Position numbers and translations under genes: made by a program | Shown here: one piece after another, positions 1 through 11,858 of the stretch | How the letters are laid out: each line of letters opens with the position of its first letter | Position numbering within the stretch: position 1 is the first letter of the stretch | The notes under the pieces: generated by a model | Told to the model about the DNA's origin: nothing | Databases searched by the model: none | The model's input: the letters and a program-made list of their open reading frames with translations, nothing else | Origin: Pinus tabuliformis | Taxonomy: Eukaryota > Streptophyta > Pinopsida > Pinales > Pinaceae | Assembly (NCBI GenBank): GCA_031772625.1 | Contig: CM062813.1 | Span: forward strand, 763,654,720 to 763,718,719 | DNA: 64,000 nt | Direction of reading: 5' to 3'

Positions 1-1312
1 TGTAGCTCAGTCATGGTCCGGTGGGAGAGGATTTTCCGGTCGGGCAAATTTTCAGGAAAATGGTTGTGTCGAAAGCAAGAAAACTTGTGTAGACTGACAT
101 TATGAACATACACTTAGCATACTCGATGACACAACAACATAGACCATCATGACAATGAGACAAAACATGCCCTTAGTAAGACTGTCTTGGAGTTGAGAGC
201 GACAAGTGCGACACTTGTGATAGACCTTCAGACGAACGTGATGACACTTGTGCGATAGTGCTTACAACTTTGTGTGTGAGTACGACGTATGTTCACATAG
301 TGAAAACAACCCAAACACACATATACAGACCTTCAAACTCACCATAATAAGATCACAAGCATGACAAAGCAATCAACATGTCGAAAGATGACCGTTGGTC
401 AAATAAGAAAAAGGGTGAAATGACTTCACGAGAGCTCATGGAGTGAGCTCGAGTGTTTGCAACCATCAAAGGAAAAACCAAGGAAGGCTCCAAAATTTGG
501 ATGCAAGCCAAAATTTTGGAGGATGGTGCAGCCGTTACAACACTTGGTGATACACTGGTTGAATACTAGTTTCTCTATTTTGGTTCATTTTCAGTGTAGG
601 GCCTTAACCTTTCGAGGAGTATTGATTCATTGTGTGAATCATTTTGGCTTCCCCACTTACCCCGCGAACAGACACGGTTCACCTTGTATCGACTCAGTTG
701 AACACAACACAAAATTCATTCAGATCACAGTCCTTCAAAGCGAGAAGGGAGATTTGGCACGCGAGCTTAAGATTTTCAAAGTATATGTTTTATCTCTGGT
801 GTTTCTCCATTACCAGCAAGCCTGGACAATACCTCAGTGGAGTCACACAGGAACACAAACATTTCTCCATTGCCAGCGAGCCTGGACAGTACTCGGTGGA
901 GTTGCTTGCTTCACCTCTTTGCACAAGAAGCCTTTCTCTTCTTTCACCTTTGTTATTTATTTTTGTAAGAGGACTGTGCATAGGCATTTATTTATTTTTT
1001 GGGAGGAAGAGGGATCCTGACTCAATGAGAGCAGAAGAGGTTGTTCCTTTAGAGAAGCATGTAAGGACTCTAATTTACGTTTGCACATTTAGATTTTCCC
1101 CTTCTCCATTTCTACTAGTTGGATAAGCTTGAACACACAAAGCAGAAAACTGAGGATAGGAATGAGGCTTCCCAGATTAGACACGAGTTCATGGTTTGAC
1201 CAAAACTTTCCTCACATATGGATCGTATTTTCTGCCAAGACTTCATTGGCCAAAAGTTACAACCAAGCACAAAGACAACGGACACAGGACTGGCCAAGTA
1301 TTGTAGTGTCAC
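1..1312. other. unassigned flank upstream of the A array
   Basis: I recognise no gene here; the open frames of up to about 190 codons have no family motif and begin at non-ATG codons. Two structures are visible. Positions 489-520 form an imperfect hairpin with arms of about 12 bases (TCCAAAATTTGG against CCAAAATTTTGGA). A motif of about 42 bases beginning TTTCTCCATT is repeated 60 bases apart, at about 802-843 and 862-902. The stretch could be the eroded end of another retroelement, but nothing in it proves that. Confidence 0.5.
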
Positions 1313-1931
1313 TGATCCAGGTGGATGCTGGTGGCCACTCACCTATCCCACTTGGACCCCCACAACTGTCTCTTTCAGTTTTTCAGTTTCCTCAATTGTA
1401 GCATAGTTTACTATTTTTAGCAGTTTTTCGAGTCCTAAACTTCTAAAGCCGTTTTGAGGCCCTAAACAATTTTTTTTTGGAAATATACCTGCCAACAATT
1501 TTTTGTCTAAAATCATCTTTCCGTCGTAGTCCTTGGAGAGATCTTTCCAACGGGCTATCATGCGCATCAAACAGAGATAATATGACCAAGTCGCAACCGC
1601 GGGAAGTTGGTTGTCCAAATCACCCCAATGGGGCCCATAAACTCTTGGTGTTACATCTCCTCAAGTTAGGGTTTTGGTTGTTTAGGGTTTGCTCATATTG
1701 TTCAATAATAAAAAGGCCCTTGAGCCTCATTGTAAGGCAGCTCAGAGGCATGTAGCCACCACATCTCTTCTCATAGATAAGCTACCATCGCCCTAGTTGG
1801 TTTTATTTCCATCTCTGTTTGTAAGCATATTTCGGTATTTTACATTAATGAAATGAAGTATTATTTCCACTGCATCTCTGTGTTTATGGTTATCTCTGTA
1901 ATTTGTTGTGTTCCTGTTCAAATCCAGATCA
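1313..1931 (+). repeat. A-family LTR 1 (first LTR of tandem array)
   Basis: The LTR begins TGATCCAGGTGG and ends CCAGATCA, and is followed one base later by an initiator-Met tRNA primer site. About 615-bp copies of the same sequence recur at 3356, 5394 and 7430. A TATA-like AATAATAAAAAGG lies about two thirds along. The five bases before it (gtcac) are not found after any other LTR in the array, so no target duplication could be assigned. Confidence 0.93.
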
Positions 1932-3355
1932 GTGGTATCAGAGTGGTATGCTTTTTCTCTGTTTTTCTTTGCATGTCCCCAGCGAGGTTGAGATATAAGG
2001 AGTTAGGGCTTGAATTGGTTGAACCTTTGCCAGGGTAGCCCCGCAAATCCTGACGGCCTCCCATGGTAGATGAAAAGAAAGATCTGGAGGTAAGAGATCC
2101 TATCAAAATTTTGCTCGAAGAAGCCCTCTAGCGACAAAGGAATGCGATGATGGATAGCTTTGTGCAGATCCTTTAGCGGCTACCCTGAGGCAATGCATCG
2201 ACTTCCAATAGCTACTCTAGAAACGCCACATCGTTTAAGGTATAAGTTAATTTTGAAGTCCCCGTCTTCGAGGGTCAAATAGACGCAGATGCGATAGATA
2301 AATGGTTAAATCTGCTTGATGGGTATTTTTCTGTTCATGAATTTTTGAGTCGGGAAAAGATTGTTTTCGCTCTTCTCAAGGCATCCCCCCATGTCAAGGG
2401 CTGGTGGGAAACCTACTGCGAGCAGAAGGATGAAAGTATGGGTTCACTATTTTCAGCCGCACCCACTTGGAATTCATTTCAGGATGCCATTAAGGAGCAG
2501 TATTACCCTGTCAAAACCTATGAGGACAAATACATAAAGTGGACCATGCTGCGATATGGAAGGGACCAAGATGTGCCGGAATTCACCAAAATTTTTCATA
2601 CCCTTCACACACATTTGGGTATCAAAGATTCTGAGCTACATCTAGTACTCAAATACCATGGCTGCCTACATAAATACATCTAGGAAGAGATGGAGTTCCT
2701 GAACATCTCCTCGCTCAACACTGCATACCGATACGCTATCAAAATCGAGTAGAAGTTGAAACAAAAGAAGCGAGACTTTGGATCTGCAAATCCAAAGACC
2801 AAAGGACAAAGCCAAGGCAGGATGACCCAAGACAACCCGTCAAAGCCACAAGAAAAGAACAACACCATGAAGTCTAAGAAGGAGACAGGAAAGTGGTGTG
2901 AGTTCCACAAGAGTCCCACTCATAACACAAGTGAGTGTCGAACCAAGCAGTTGCTAGTGGCTGAGTTGAAGGCTTCAGAATCAGATGCATGTTCCAACCC
3001 TGAGTCAAAATCCAACAAGCGAAATGGCAAAGGGAAGCAGATCATTGGTGCGGAGCCTAGCGTCATTGTTGCCACAACCAAGATCCAAAATAATGAGCCC
3101 GAAGATCCAGAGGAGGGGGAGCATCTTTTCCACTCACAAATGTGGGTGAAGGGTTCGCCGCTGCAATTCACTGTCAACAGTGACAACTAAAAGAACCTCA
3201 TTTCAGCATAGGTCATGAAGTGGTTGGGCCTACCGACTACACCACACCTGCAACCGTATAGTGTCAGGTGGCTTCACCAAGGACGAGATCTCCTAGTTCA
3301 CCAGCAGTGCCGCCTCCCCTACAGCATCAAGCCCTTCACCGACGGGGTATTTTGT
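1932..3355 (+). pseudogene. truncated gag-protease unit 1 of family A
   Basis: This is a decayed Ty3/gypsy gag (capsid/nucleocapsid) reading frame. The capsid part spans about 2270-2760 (for example WWETYCEQKDE). A CX2HX4HX4C zinc knuckle, CEFHKSPTHNTSEC, lies at about 2899-2940. A degraded start of the protease follows at about 3160, where the DSGSQKN active site seen in sister copies has become NSDN followed by a stop. Many stops replace Gln, Arg or Glu codons of the sister copies, such as CAA to TAA and CGA to TGA. The unit ends abruptly at GGTATTTTGT, exactly at the next LTR, without RT, integrase or a polypurine tract. It is non-functional. Units 2 and 3 end at the same protease position. 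Confidence 0.9.
1933..1944 (+). promoter_or_regulatory. primer-binding site, tRNA-iMet (mutated)
   Basis: TGGTATCAGAGT follows LTR 1 after one base. The canonical plant initiator-Met primer site is TGGTATCAGAGC, so the last base carries a C-to-T change. Equivalent sites follow the other A LTRs at 3972, 6008 and 8034. Confidence 0.9.
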
Positions 3356-3970
3356 TGATCCAGGTGGATATTAGTGGCCAACTGCCAATTCCACTTGGAC
3401 CCCCACCATTGCTTCTTTTAGTTTTTCAGTTTCCTTAATTGTAGCACAGTTTACTATTTTTAGCAGTTTTTCGAGTCCTAAACTTCTGGAGCCGTTTTGA
3501 GGCCCTAAATGACGTTTTTTTTGGAAATCTATGTGATTTTTAGTCTAAAATCATCTTTTCTATCGTAGTCCTCGAAGAGATCTTTCCAACGAGCTATCAT
3601 GCGCGTCAAACGGAGATAATATGACCAAGCCGCGACCCCGGGAAGTTAGTTGTCCAACTCACCCCAATGGGGCCCATAAACTCTTGGTGTTACATCTCCT
3701 TGGGTTAGGGTTTTGGTTGTTTAGGGTTTGCTCTTATTGTTCAATAATAAAAAGGCCCTTGAGCCTCATTGTCAGGTAGTTCAGAGGCATGTAGCCACCA
3801 CATCTCTTCTTAGAGATAAGCTACCATCACCCTAACTGGTTTTATTTCCATTTTTTTTTGTAAGCATATTTTAGTATTTTACATTAATGAAATGAAGTAT
3901 TATTTCCATTGCATCTCTGTGTTTATGGTTATCTCTGTAATTTGTTGCATTCTTGTTTAAATCTGGATCA
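3356..3970 (+). repeat. A-family LTR 2
   Basis: TGATCCAGGTGG...TGGATCA, 615 bp, colinear with LTR 1. It is shared between gag units 1 and 2. The primer site at 3972-3983 reads TGGTATCAGAGT. No target duplication separates it from either unit, which argues for tandem duplication and not for independent insertions. Confidence 0.93.
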
Positions 3971-5393
3971 GTGGTATCAGAGTGGTCTGGTTTTTCTTTG
4001 TTTTTCTTTGCATGTCCCCAACGAGGTCGGGATATAAGGAGTTAGGGCTTGAATTGGTCAAACCTTTGCAAGACCAACCCCGCAGATCCCGACGGCCTCC
4101 CATGGCGGATGAAAAGAAAGATGTAGGGGCAGGAGATCCTATCAAAATCTTGCTCGAAGAATCCCTCAAGCGACAAAGGAACGCAATGATGGATAGCTTT
4201 GTGCAGATCCTTCGGCGGCTACCCAGAGGCGACGCATTGGCTTCCAATAGCTACTCTGGAAACGCCACACCGTTTAAGGTACAAGTTAATTTTGAAATCC
4301 CCATCTTTGAGGGTCAAATAGATGCAGATGCCGTAGATAAATGGTTAAATTTGCTAGATGGGTATTTTTCTGTTCATGAATTTTCGAGTCGGGAAAAGAT
4401 TGTTTTCGCTCTTCTCAAAGCAACCCCCCACATCAAGGATTGGTGGGAAACCTACTACGAGAAAAAGGATGAAAGTATGGGCTCACTATTTTTAGCCGCA
4501 CCCACTTGGAATTCATTCTGGGATGCCATTAAGGAGTAGTATTACCCTATCAAAAGCTATGAGGACAAATACATAAAGTGGACCACGCTGCGACAGGGAA
4601 GGGACCAAGATGTGCCAGAATTCACCAACTTTTTTAAAACCCTTCGCACATAGTTGGTATCAAATATTCTAAGCTGCATCTGGTACTAAAATACTGCAGC
4701 TGCCTACACAGATACATCCAGGAAGAGATGGAGTTCCTGAACATCTCCTCGCTCGACATGGCATATTGATATGCTGTCAAAATCGAGCAGAAGTTGAAAC
4801 AAAAGAAGCGAGACTTTGGATCTGCAAATCCGAAGACAAGAGGACAAAGCCAAGTCAATATGACCCAAGACAACCCATCGAAGCCGCAAGAAAAGAAAAA
4901 CACCACGAAGTTAAAGAAGGACGCAGGAAAGTGGTGTGAGTTCCACAAGAGTCCCACTCATAACACAAGTGAGTGTCGGACCAAGGAGTCGCTGGTGGCC
5001 GAGTTGAAGGCTTCAGAATTAGATGCATGTTCCAACCCTGAGTCAAAACCCGACAAGTGGAATGGCAAAGGGAAACAGATCATTGATGCGGAGCCCAACG
5101 TCACTTTTGCCACCGCCAAGATCCAGAATAAAGAGCCCGAAGATACAGAGGAGGGGGAGCATATTTTCCACTCACAAATGTGGGTGAAGGGTTCATTGCT
5201 GCAATTCATTTTTGATAGTGGCAGCCAAAAGAACCTTATTTTAGCAGAGGTCATGAAGCAGTTGGGCCTACCGACTACACCACACCTATAGCCGTACAGT
5301 ATCGAGTGGCTTCACTAAGGAAGAGATCTCCGAGTTCGCTAGCAGTGCCGCCTCCCCTACATCATCAAGCCCTTCACCGAAAAGGTATTGTGT
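3971..5393 (+). pseudogene. truncated gag-protease unit 2 of family A
   Basis: Gag can be read from the leader ATG at 3982, or the in-frame ATG at about 4102 (MADEKKD), to a TAG at 4537-4539 that replaces the Gln codon of sister copies. The frame resumes from about 4700, with the zinc knuckle CEFHKSPTHNTSEC at about 4937-4978 and a protease start FDSGSQKNLI at about 5211, which keeps the catalytic DSG. After the leucine-rich LPTTPHL there is a stop, and the unit ends at GGTATTGTGT directly against LTR 3. RT, RNase H, integrase and polypurine tract are absent. It is non-autonomous and broken. It is about the same length (1423 bp) as units 1 and 3. Confidence 0.9.
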
Positions 5394-6006
5394 TGATCCA
5401 GGTGTATATTGGTGGCCACCCTCCAATTCCACTTAGACCCCCACCATTGCTTCTTTCAGTTTTTCAGTTTCCTTAATTGTAGCACAATTTACTATTTTTA
5501 GCAGTTTTTCGGGTCCTAAACTTTCGGAGCCGTTTTGAGGCCCTAAATGATGTTTTTTTGGAAATCTACATAATTTTTTATCTAAAATCATCTTTTCTAT
5601 CGTAGTCCTCAGAGAGATCTTTCCAACGGGCTATCATGCACGTCAAACGAAGATAATATGACTAAGTAGCGACCCCGAGAAGTTGGTTGTCCAACTCACT
5701 CCAATGAGGCCCATAAAATCTTGGTGTTACATCTCCTCGGGTTAGGGTTTTGGTTGTTTAGGGTTTGCTTTTATTGTTCAATAATAAAAAGGCCCTTAAG
5801 CCTCATTGTAAGGTAGTTTAGAGGCATGTAGCCACCACATCTCTTCTCAGAGATAAGCTACCATTGCCCTAGCTGGTTTTATTTCATTTCTATTTGTAAG
5901 CATATTTTAGTATTTTACATTAATGAAATGAAGTATTATTTCTGTTGCATCTCTGTGTTTATGGTTATCTTTGTAATTTGTTGCATTCTTGTTTAAATCC
6001 ATATCA
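5394..6006 (+). repeat. A-family LTR 3
   Basis: TGATCCAGGTGT...CATATCA, 613 bp, colinear with the neighbouring LTRs and separated from LTR 2 and LTR 4 by gag units of equal length. The primer site is at 6008-6019. Confidence 0.93.
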
Positions 6007-7429
6007 GTGGTATCAGAGTGGTCTGATTTTTCTCTGTTTTTCTTTGCATGTCTCCAACGAGGTCATGATATAAGGAGTTAGGGCTTGAACTGGTCAAACC
6101 TTTGCAAGACCAGCCCCACAATTCCCAACGGCCTCCCATGGTGAATGAAAAGAAAGACGAGGGGGTAGGAGATCCTATCAAAATCTTGTTCGAAGAAGCC
6201 CTCGAGTGACAAAGGAACACGATGATGGACATCTTTGCACAGATCCTTCGGAGGCTACCTAGAGGTGACACATTAGCTTCCAACAGCTACTCTAGAAACA
6301 CGACACCATTTAATGTACAAGTTAATTTTGAAATCCTCGTCTTCGAGGGTCAATAGATGCAGATGCCATAAATAAATGGTAAAATCTTCTAGATGGGCAT
6401 TTTTCTGTTCATGAATTTTCAAGTCGGGAAAAGATTGTTTACACTCTTCTCAAAGCAACCCCCCACGTCAAGGACTGGTGGGAAACCTACTGCGAGCAGA
6501 AGGATGAAAGTACAGGCTCACTATTTTCAGCCGCACCCACTTGGAATTCATTTTGAGATGCCATTAAGGACCAGTATTACCCTATCAAAAGCTATGAGGA
6601 CAAATACATAAAGTGGACCACGCTGCGACAGGGAAGGGACCAAGATGTGCCGGAATTCACCAATATTTTTCATACCCTTTGCGCATAGTTGGGTATCAAA
6701 GATTATGAGCTGCATCTGGTACTCAAATGTCGCAGATGCCTACACAGATACATCCAGGAAGAGATGGAGTTCCTGAACATCTCCTTGCTCGACACAACAT
6801 ACCAATACGCTGTCAAAACCGAGCAGAAGTTGAAACAAAAGAAGCAAGACTTTGGATTTGCAAATTCGAAGACCAAAGGACAAAGCCAAGGCGGGATGAC
6901 TCAAGACAACCCATCGAAGCCGCAAGAAAAGAAAAACACCACAAAGTCGATGAAGGACACAGGAAAATGGTGTGAGTTTCACAAGAGTCCCACTCATAAC
7001 ACAAGTGAGTGTTGGACCAAGCAGTCACTAGTGGCCGAGTTGAAGGCTTAAGAATCAGATGCATGTTCCGACACTGAGTCAGAACCCAACAAGGGGAATG
7101 GAAAAGGGAAGTAGATCATTGATGCAGAGCCTAACATCACTGTTGCCACTGCCAAGATCAAGAATAATGAGCCCGAAGATCCAAAGGTGGGGGAGCGTCT
7201 TTTCCACTCACAAATGTGGGTGAAGGGTTCACCACTGCAATTCATTATCGATAGTGGCAGCCAAAAGAACCTCATTTTAGGAGAGGTCGTGAAGCGGTTG
7301 GGCCTACCGACTACACCACACCCACAGCCGTACAGTATCGGGTGGCTTCACCAAGGACGAGATCTACGAGTTTGCTATCAGTGCCGCCTCCCCTACAGCA
7401 TCAAGCCCTTCATCGACGAGGTATTATGT
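6007..7429 (+). pseudogene. truncated gag-protease unit 3 of family A
   Basis: This is a third gag copy with the same layout. The capsid region is broken by frameshifts and stops (about 6140-6690). From about 6689 a longer open stretch runs through the basic linker to the zinc knuckle (CEFHKSPTHNTSEC, about 6970-7011). The protease start IDSGSQKNLILGEVVKRLGL, about 7247-7306, keeps the DSG site. The unit stops at GGTATTATGT and abuts LTR 4. Between the zinc knuckle and protease an AAG/CAG-rich stretch carries further C-to-T stops. No later pol domain is present. Confidence 0.9.
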
Positions 7430-8032
7430 TGATCCAAGTGGATATTGGTAGCCACCCACCAATTCCACTTGGACCCCCACCATTACTTCTTTCAGTTTTT
7501 CAGTTTCCTTACTTGTAGCACAGTTTTTTCAGTAGTTTTTCGGGTCCTAAACTTCCGAAGCCGTTTTAAGGCCCTAAATGATGTTTTTTTTTGGAAATCT
7601 ACGTAATTTTTTGTCTAAAATCATCCTTTCTGTCGTAGTCCTCAGAGAGATCTTTCCAATGGGCTATCATGCGCGTCAAACGGAGATAATATGACCAAGT
7701 CATAACCCCGGGAAGTTGGTTGTCCAACTCACCCCAACGAGGCCCATAAACTCTTTGTATTACAACTCCTCGGGTTAGGGTTTTGGTTGTTTAGGGTTTG
7801 CTCTTATTGTTCAATAATAAAAAGGCCCTTGAGCCTCATTGTAAGGCAGTTCACGGGCATGTAGCCACCACATCTCTTCTTAGAGATAAGCTACCATCGC
7901 CCTAGCTAGTTTTATATCCATTTCTGTTTGTAAGCATATTTCAGTATTTTACATTAATGAAATGAAGTATCTGCATCTATGTGTTTATGGTTATCTCTGT
8001 AATTTGTTGCATTCCTGTTTAAATCCTGATCA
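7430..8032 (+). repeat. A-family LTR 4 (5' LTR of the longer copy A4)
   Basis: TGATCCAAGTGG...CTGATCA, 603 bp. It is both the last LTR of the short tandem units and the 5' LTR of A4, whose matching 3' LTR starts at 32313. The primer site at 8034-8045 reads TGGTGTCAGAGC, with one mismatch. Confidence 0.9.
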
Positions 8033-9012
8033 GTGGTGTCAGAGCGGCCTGATTGTTTTCTCTGTTTTTCTTTGCATGTGAGGTCGGGATATAAGGAGTT
8101 AGGGCTTGAACTGGTTGAACCTTTGCAAGACCAGCCTTACAAATCCTGATGGCCTCCCATGGCGAATGAAAAGAAAGACGAGGGAGCAGGAGATCCTATA
8201 AAAATCTTGCTCAAAGAAGCCTTCGAGCGACAAAGGAACGCAATGATGGACAACTTTGCCCAGATCCTTCACTGGCTACCCAAGGGCGACGCATCGGCTT
8301 CCAACAGCTACTCTAGAAATGCCACATCATTTAAGGTACAAGTTAATTTTGAAATCCCCATATTCGATGGTTTGATAGATGCAAATGCCATCGATAAATG
8401 GTTAAATCTGCTAGAGGGTTATTTTTCTGTTCATGATTTTTCCAGTCGGGAAAAGATTATTTTCACTCTTCTGAAAGCAGCACCCCACATCAAGGACTGG
8501 TGAGAAACCTATTGCGAGCAGAAGGATGAAAGTATAGGCTCACTATTTTTAGCCGCACCCACTTGGAATGCATTTTGAGATTGCATCAAGGAGAAGTACT
8601 ACCCCATCGGAAGCTATGAAGATCAATACATAAAGTGGGCCATGCTACGTTAGGGAAGGGACCAAGACGTGCCAGAGTTTACCAATATTTTCCATACCCT
8701 TTGCACAAAGTTGGGTATCAACGATTCAGTGTAGCATTTGGTACTCAAATACTGCAGCTGCCTACACAAGTACATCCAGGAAAAAATAGAATTCATGAAA
8801 ATCTCCTCACTCAGCACGGCATACCGATATGCCATCAAGATCGAGCAAAAGTTTAAACAGAAGAAGCAAGACTTTGGATCTGCGAATCTGAAGCAAGGGA
8901 AAGCTGCCCCCAAACTGCAGAACAAAGGACAAAGCCAAGGCGGGGCAGCCCAAGACAACCCGCCAAAGCTGCAAGCAAAGAACAACGCCGCGAAGCCGAA
9001 AAAGGACACGGG
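8033..9012 (+). pseudogene. A4 gag, 5' part (interrupted by element B)
   Basis: Gag starts at the ATG at 8159 (MANEKKDEGAGDP) and reads through the capsid to a TGA at 8501-8503, where sister copies have TGG (Trp). The frame can be followed with more stops to the Lys-rich linker KPKKDTG at 9012. There the coding sequence is cut by element B; it resumes at 28571 with the GKWCEFHKS zinc-knuckle region. The linker here is longer than in units 1-3 because of an extra segment around GKAAPKLQNKGQ (8896-8930). The product would be a retrotransposon capsid precursor; this copy is dead. Confidence 0.88.
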
Positions 9013-10687
9013 TGTGGAGCTATAAAAAGGGTCTCTTTCACCTCTAATTTACCTCACATTAATATGTCAACCCAGGAACGTTTTGTTATTTCAAAGAGTG
9101 TCTCACTCTGAGGCTATCATTTTCTAAAGTAATGCTAGTAGTACAGTGTTCAGAAATACAAGAGCAAATTAGTGCTTGTTTACAGCTAACTACTTCAAAA
9201 CATTAAACCATACATTCAGAAAACTAGGCAATTTATCAGTCAAGGGTTCGGTGGCAATAACCCATCCCTTTGTAAACTGATGGAAAAGGAAACTGGAGAA
9301 CAGATCGTGGATCTGGGAGCCGGACAGTAAGTGTCAATGCTCATTACAGCTTGAGATCGTTCTTCACACCGAAATAAAAAATGACGAGAAATGAAACGGC
9401 AGATAAGAAATGGAACAACAATTAAGAAATAGAACAACAAACCTGAAATGGAACAGCAGTTAAGAAATAGAACATCAACTAAGTCTAACAAGCAGTAACA
9501 CCTTAGTCTATAAGATCAAATGCACTAATCGTAATCTACAGGAATCAAACGACAATTCTTCACTCTAAGGGTGGATTGAATAACACACCAAAATGGAACA
9601 GCTCTGATTAATGATGAGTTATAGAACAACACTTCAAAACCATATATGCACACGACACACCTTAATAGTAACCCGATCTTGGTAGATCAATTATCACTCT
9701 CAGCTATAAAATATTACGACTGCGTTTCAGAATGGAACAGAAATGTCTATAGATCCAACAATCGCAAAGAACATAATCGCTAAGATGAATTCCGTAATAA
9801 GTGCATAGCACAGAGGCTCTGTAATTTAACAGCAACAATATTCTATAAAGACTAGCAGTATTATATTAACACTTAGAAGAACAGTGCTACATTGCAGAGT
9901 CAATGCAATAAGTCTGTCTCAGTAAAGTAAACATAACAGAGCATGTGATGTAAATTAACAAAACACATCAGATTACCAAATAACGCTGATAAGCAAATCA
10001 TGCACAAACCAAACTTAATGGTACAGAAGCAAGTGTCCTCCAGGGCCAGGCACTTAGCCTCCAGTGGTACACCGCTTGAAGTTATTCCAGACTCAGAGAT
10101 GAAATAGTAACCAAGTTTGTATTAATGCATAAAGAGAAATTACAATAGATCAGTTCTTAACGAGACTCAATGATCAAATTTTTGATCTTAAAGTAAATTA
10201 CATAAAACATAAGGATTCCCCCCCCCCGGTCGAGCTAATAGTGCTGCCCCTTTCATAAGGGTGAAGGCGGAGATATCTAAGTGCAGAAATAGATAAAACA
10301 GCGATCCCTCAGGATCAAGGATCCTGAGGGATTCGCCGAACCGTTAGTCTTTTTCATCTCTTTCCTTCTTGCGCCGAGCCGATATCTCCACTTCCTTTCT
10401 TGGGCTGATTCACTTTGACTTGCTTTGCCTTGTTTGCATACGGTCTCCATCAAAGGGACAGTGGTTAACCTGTCCTTGTCCTTTCCTTTGGAACGGAAAC
10501 TTCTCGTTTTTCCTCCTTCCTGCATAAGGAAATGACAATTGTCAGTGTTTTCGTCTTGCATATTAATCTCACATGTTTTATTACAATTTCTTATCATTTT
10601 CCTAGTTCATGATGCAAAAGGTTTGTAAGTGCTAATGAAAAGATACTGGAATAATTACCAAAAACATACCTTCTTTAGTACTCCAAA
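9013..10687 (-). repeat. element B 3' LTR (left copy)
   Basis: 1675 bp, colinear with 26892-28570. Over the first 240 bases I count roughly 15 differences between the two, which indicates an old insertion. The minus-strand TATA box TTATAAAAGGGG of the right LTR (about 28127-28138) is altered here to TTATGAAAGGGG (about 10247-10258). A run of nine C bases lies near 10218. The inner end reads TTTGGAG on the minus strand instead of TGTGGAG. Confidence 0.92.
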
Positions 10688-10708
10688 CACCCCTCTGCTT
10701 ACCCTTTT
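10688..10708 (-). other. element B polypurine tract candidate
   Basis: On the minus strand, GCAGAGGGGTG ends immediately before the 3' LTR, the place where plus-strand cDNA priming occurs in LTR retrotransposons. It is short, and interrupted by pyrimidines, so I call it only from its position. Confidence 0.5.
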
Positions 10709-11291
10709 TCATGCCCTCATGAAAACATTGTAGTTGACATGTAAGGCAGTGAGGGAGTAGGCTAGAGATGGAATCTCATGTGGAGGTCTATAACCATGAT
10801 GCATAACTAGGTGTTCAAATAAATGGCCTGTCTGACCCTCAGGCATCTCATACAAGGCTTGGTACCCAGGTGCAGGGTGCCAAATAATTGGACTCCGAAA
10901 CCTATATCCTAACCAGGATGGCCCTGCCCTCAAAATGACTTCGCCATAGAGGTGCAAGTGGTTGGCGACTAATTTAAAATTTTCATACTTAAATGGTTCC
11001 CTGAGCTGGATATTAGGATTGGAGATTTGATACCAAAACTTAGTCGCATCAATGGCAGGGTCTTTGATAGAGAAAAAGTATTCTAATCCTTGTCGAATGA
11101 TTGCCTCATGCATGGGTCCTAATGCTTCAATTACACCTTGGAGTCTTCATGAGGTTTCTATGTTTTCTCCACAATTGTACTGGATCCCTAGGCTCAGCTT
11201 TGATCCACAGATCTAACCCATTTTCTTGCCTTTGGAAAGCGTTATAGGCTTTAAGCCATTTAATTTGATTAACCCCAAATGAAATAAATGC
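10709..11291 (-). pseudogene. element B envelope-position ORF, C-terminal part (unknown function)
   Basis: The minus-strand reading continues from the ORF ending at 11292, first in one frame (LWIKAEPRDPVQLW) and then, after a frameshift near 11140, as a 134-codon frame ending at 10709. The protein is rich in aromatic residues and His (for example WYQISNP, HLYGEVILRAG, GYRPPHEIP) with no hydrophobic span long enough for a membrane anchor. I do not recognise a family. It ends just before the 3' LTR. It was probably part of one longer protein with the two ORFs upstream; the stop and frameshift would then be decay. Confidence 0.6.
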
Positions 11292-11858
11292 CTATAATTG
11301 GATATCCCCAGCAAAAGGCCCAGGGTTCAGTTCGGTCTCCTGGTCTAATACAAGGTTATGTAAGTAAAACTCACACAGTAGTCTTTGAACTTTTACCCCG
11401 TAGTGCTTACAGCAGTTTATAAAATCATTGAGGGTATTAATTTGTATGGGAGCATGTGCTTTAACAGCCTTTATTTTCAATTGCAAATATCGTTCCATTA
11501 AAAACAAGGCATAATTCTTAGCAATGGCTCTACATGCTAGGACGTCATTGTACAAAGAACATAAGGTATCCATCTGCTTGATAACTATATCTAACCTACG
11601 AGTTACCTTCACGACTTTTTCTTCTTCCCTTCGCCACCCTTCAAAGGCCTGGCTTTCGGATAGATTGACGTTCCTAAGCTGCTGTTGTAGCTCTTCATAC
11701 TTTTCTCGAGGGACCATTTGCTCTCTAAGCTTCTCTGCTGCTTGCTGAGCTTGCTTCAAATCCTTTCGTAGGGTTACCATTTTTGGATCTCTTTTCCATG
11801 CGGCAGTGGAGGCCGGGAGTTTTACCTGAACTTTATTATTGCGTTGTTTTGGGTTCAT
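11292..11858 (-). CDS. element B envelope-position ORF, middle part, coiled-coil-like (unknown function)
   Basis: This ORF has 188 codons from an ATG at 11858. Its start overlaps the stop of the preceding ORF as ATGA, so it lies in the -1 frame relative to that ORF. Residues about 25-90 are heptad-like and charged (RKDLKQAQQAAEKLREQM, YEELQQQLRNVNLS), suggesting a coiled coil. The rest is helical and Cys-containing (INCCKHYGVKVQRLLCEF). No signal peptide or transmembrane segment is visible, so a true envelope protein is unlikely. The overlap could reflect translational coupling or a one-base frameshift in a longer ancestral ORF; the sequence does not decide. A similar acidic-then-coiled layout is seen at 61490-62811. 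Confidence 0.6.
   Translation of the reverse strand: MNPKQRNNKVQVKLPASTAAWKRDPKMVTLRKDLKQAQQAAEKLREQMVPREKYEELQQQLRNVNLSESQAFEGWRREEEKVVKVTRRLDIVIKQMDTLCSLYNDVLACRAIAKNYALFLMERYLQLKIKAVKAHAPIQINTLNDFINCCKHYGVKVQRLLCEFYLHNLVLDQETELNPGPFAGDIQL

Noticed and set aside
457..1126. Two overlapping open frames of 187 and 160 codons
   Set aside because: No ATG-supported start for the first, no family motif, and each lies over the other in different frames; I kept the region as unassigned.
1313..8032. Separate solo LTRs and independent insertions
   Set aside because: No target duplications between units, and all units share the same truncation junction.
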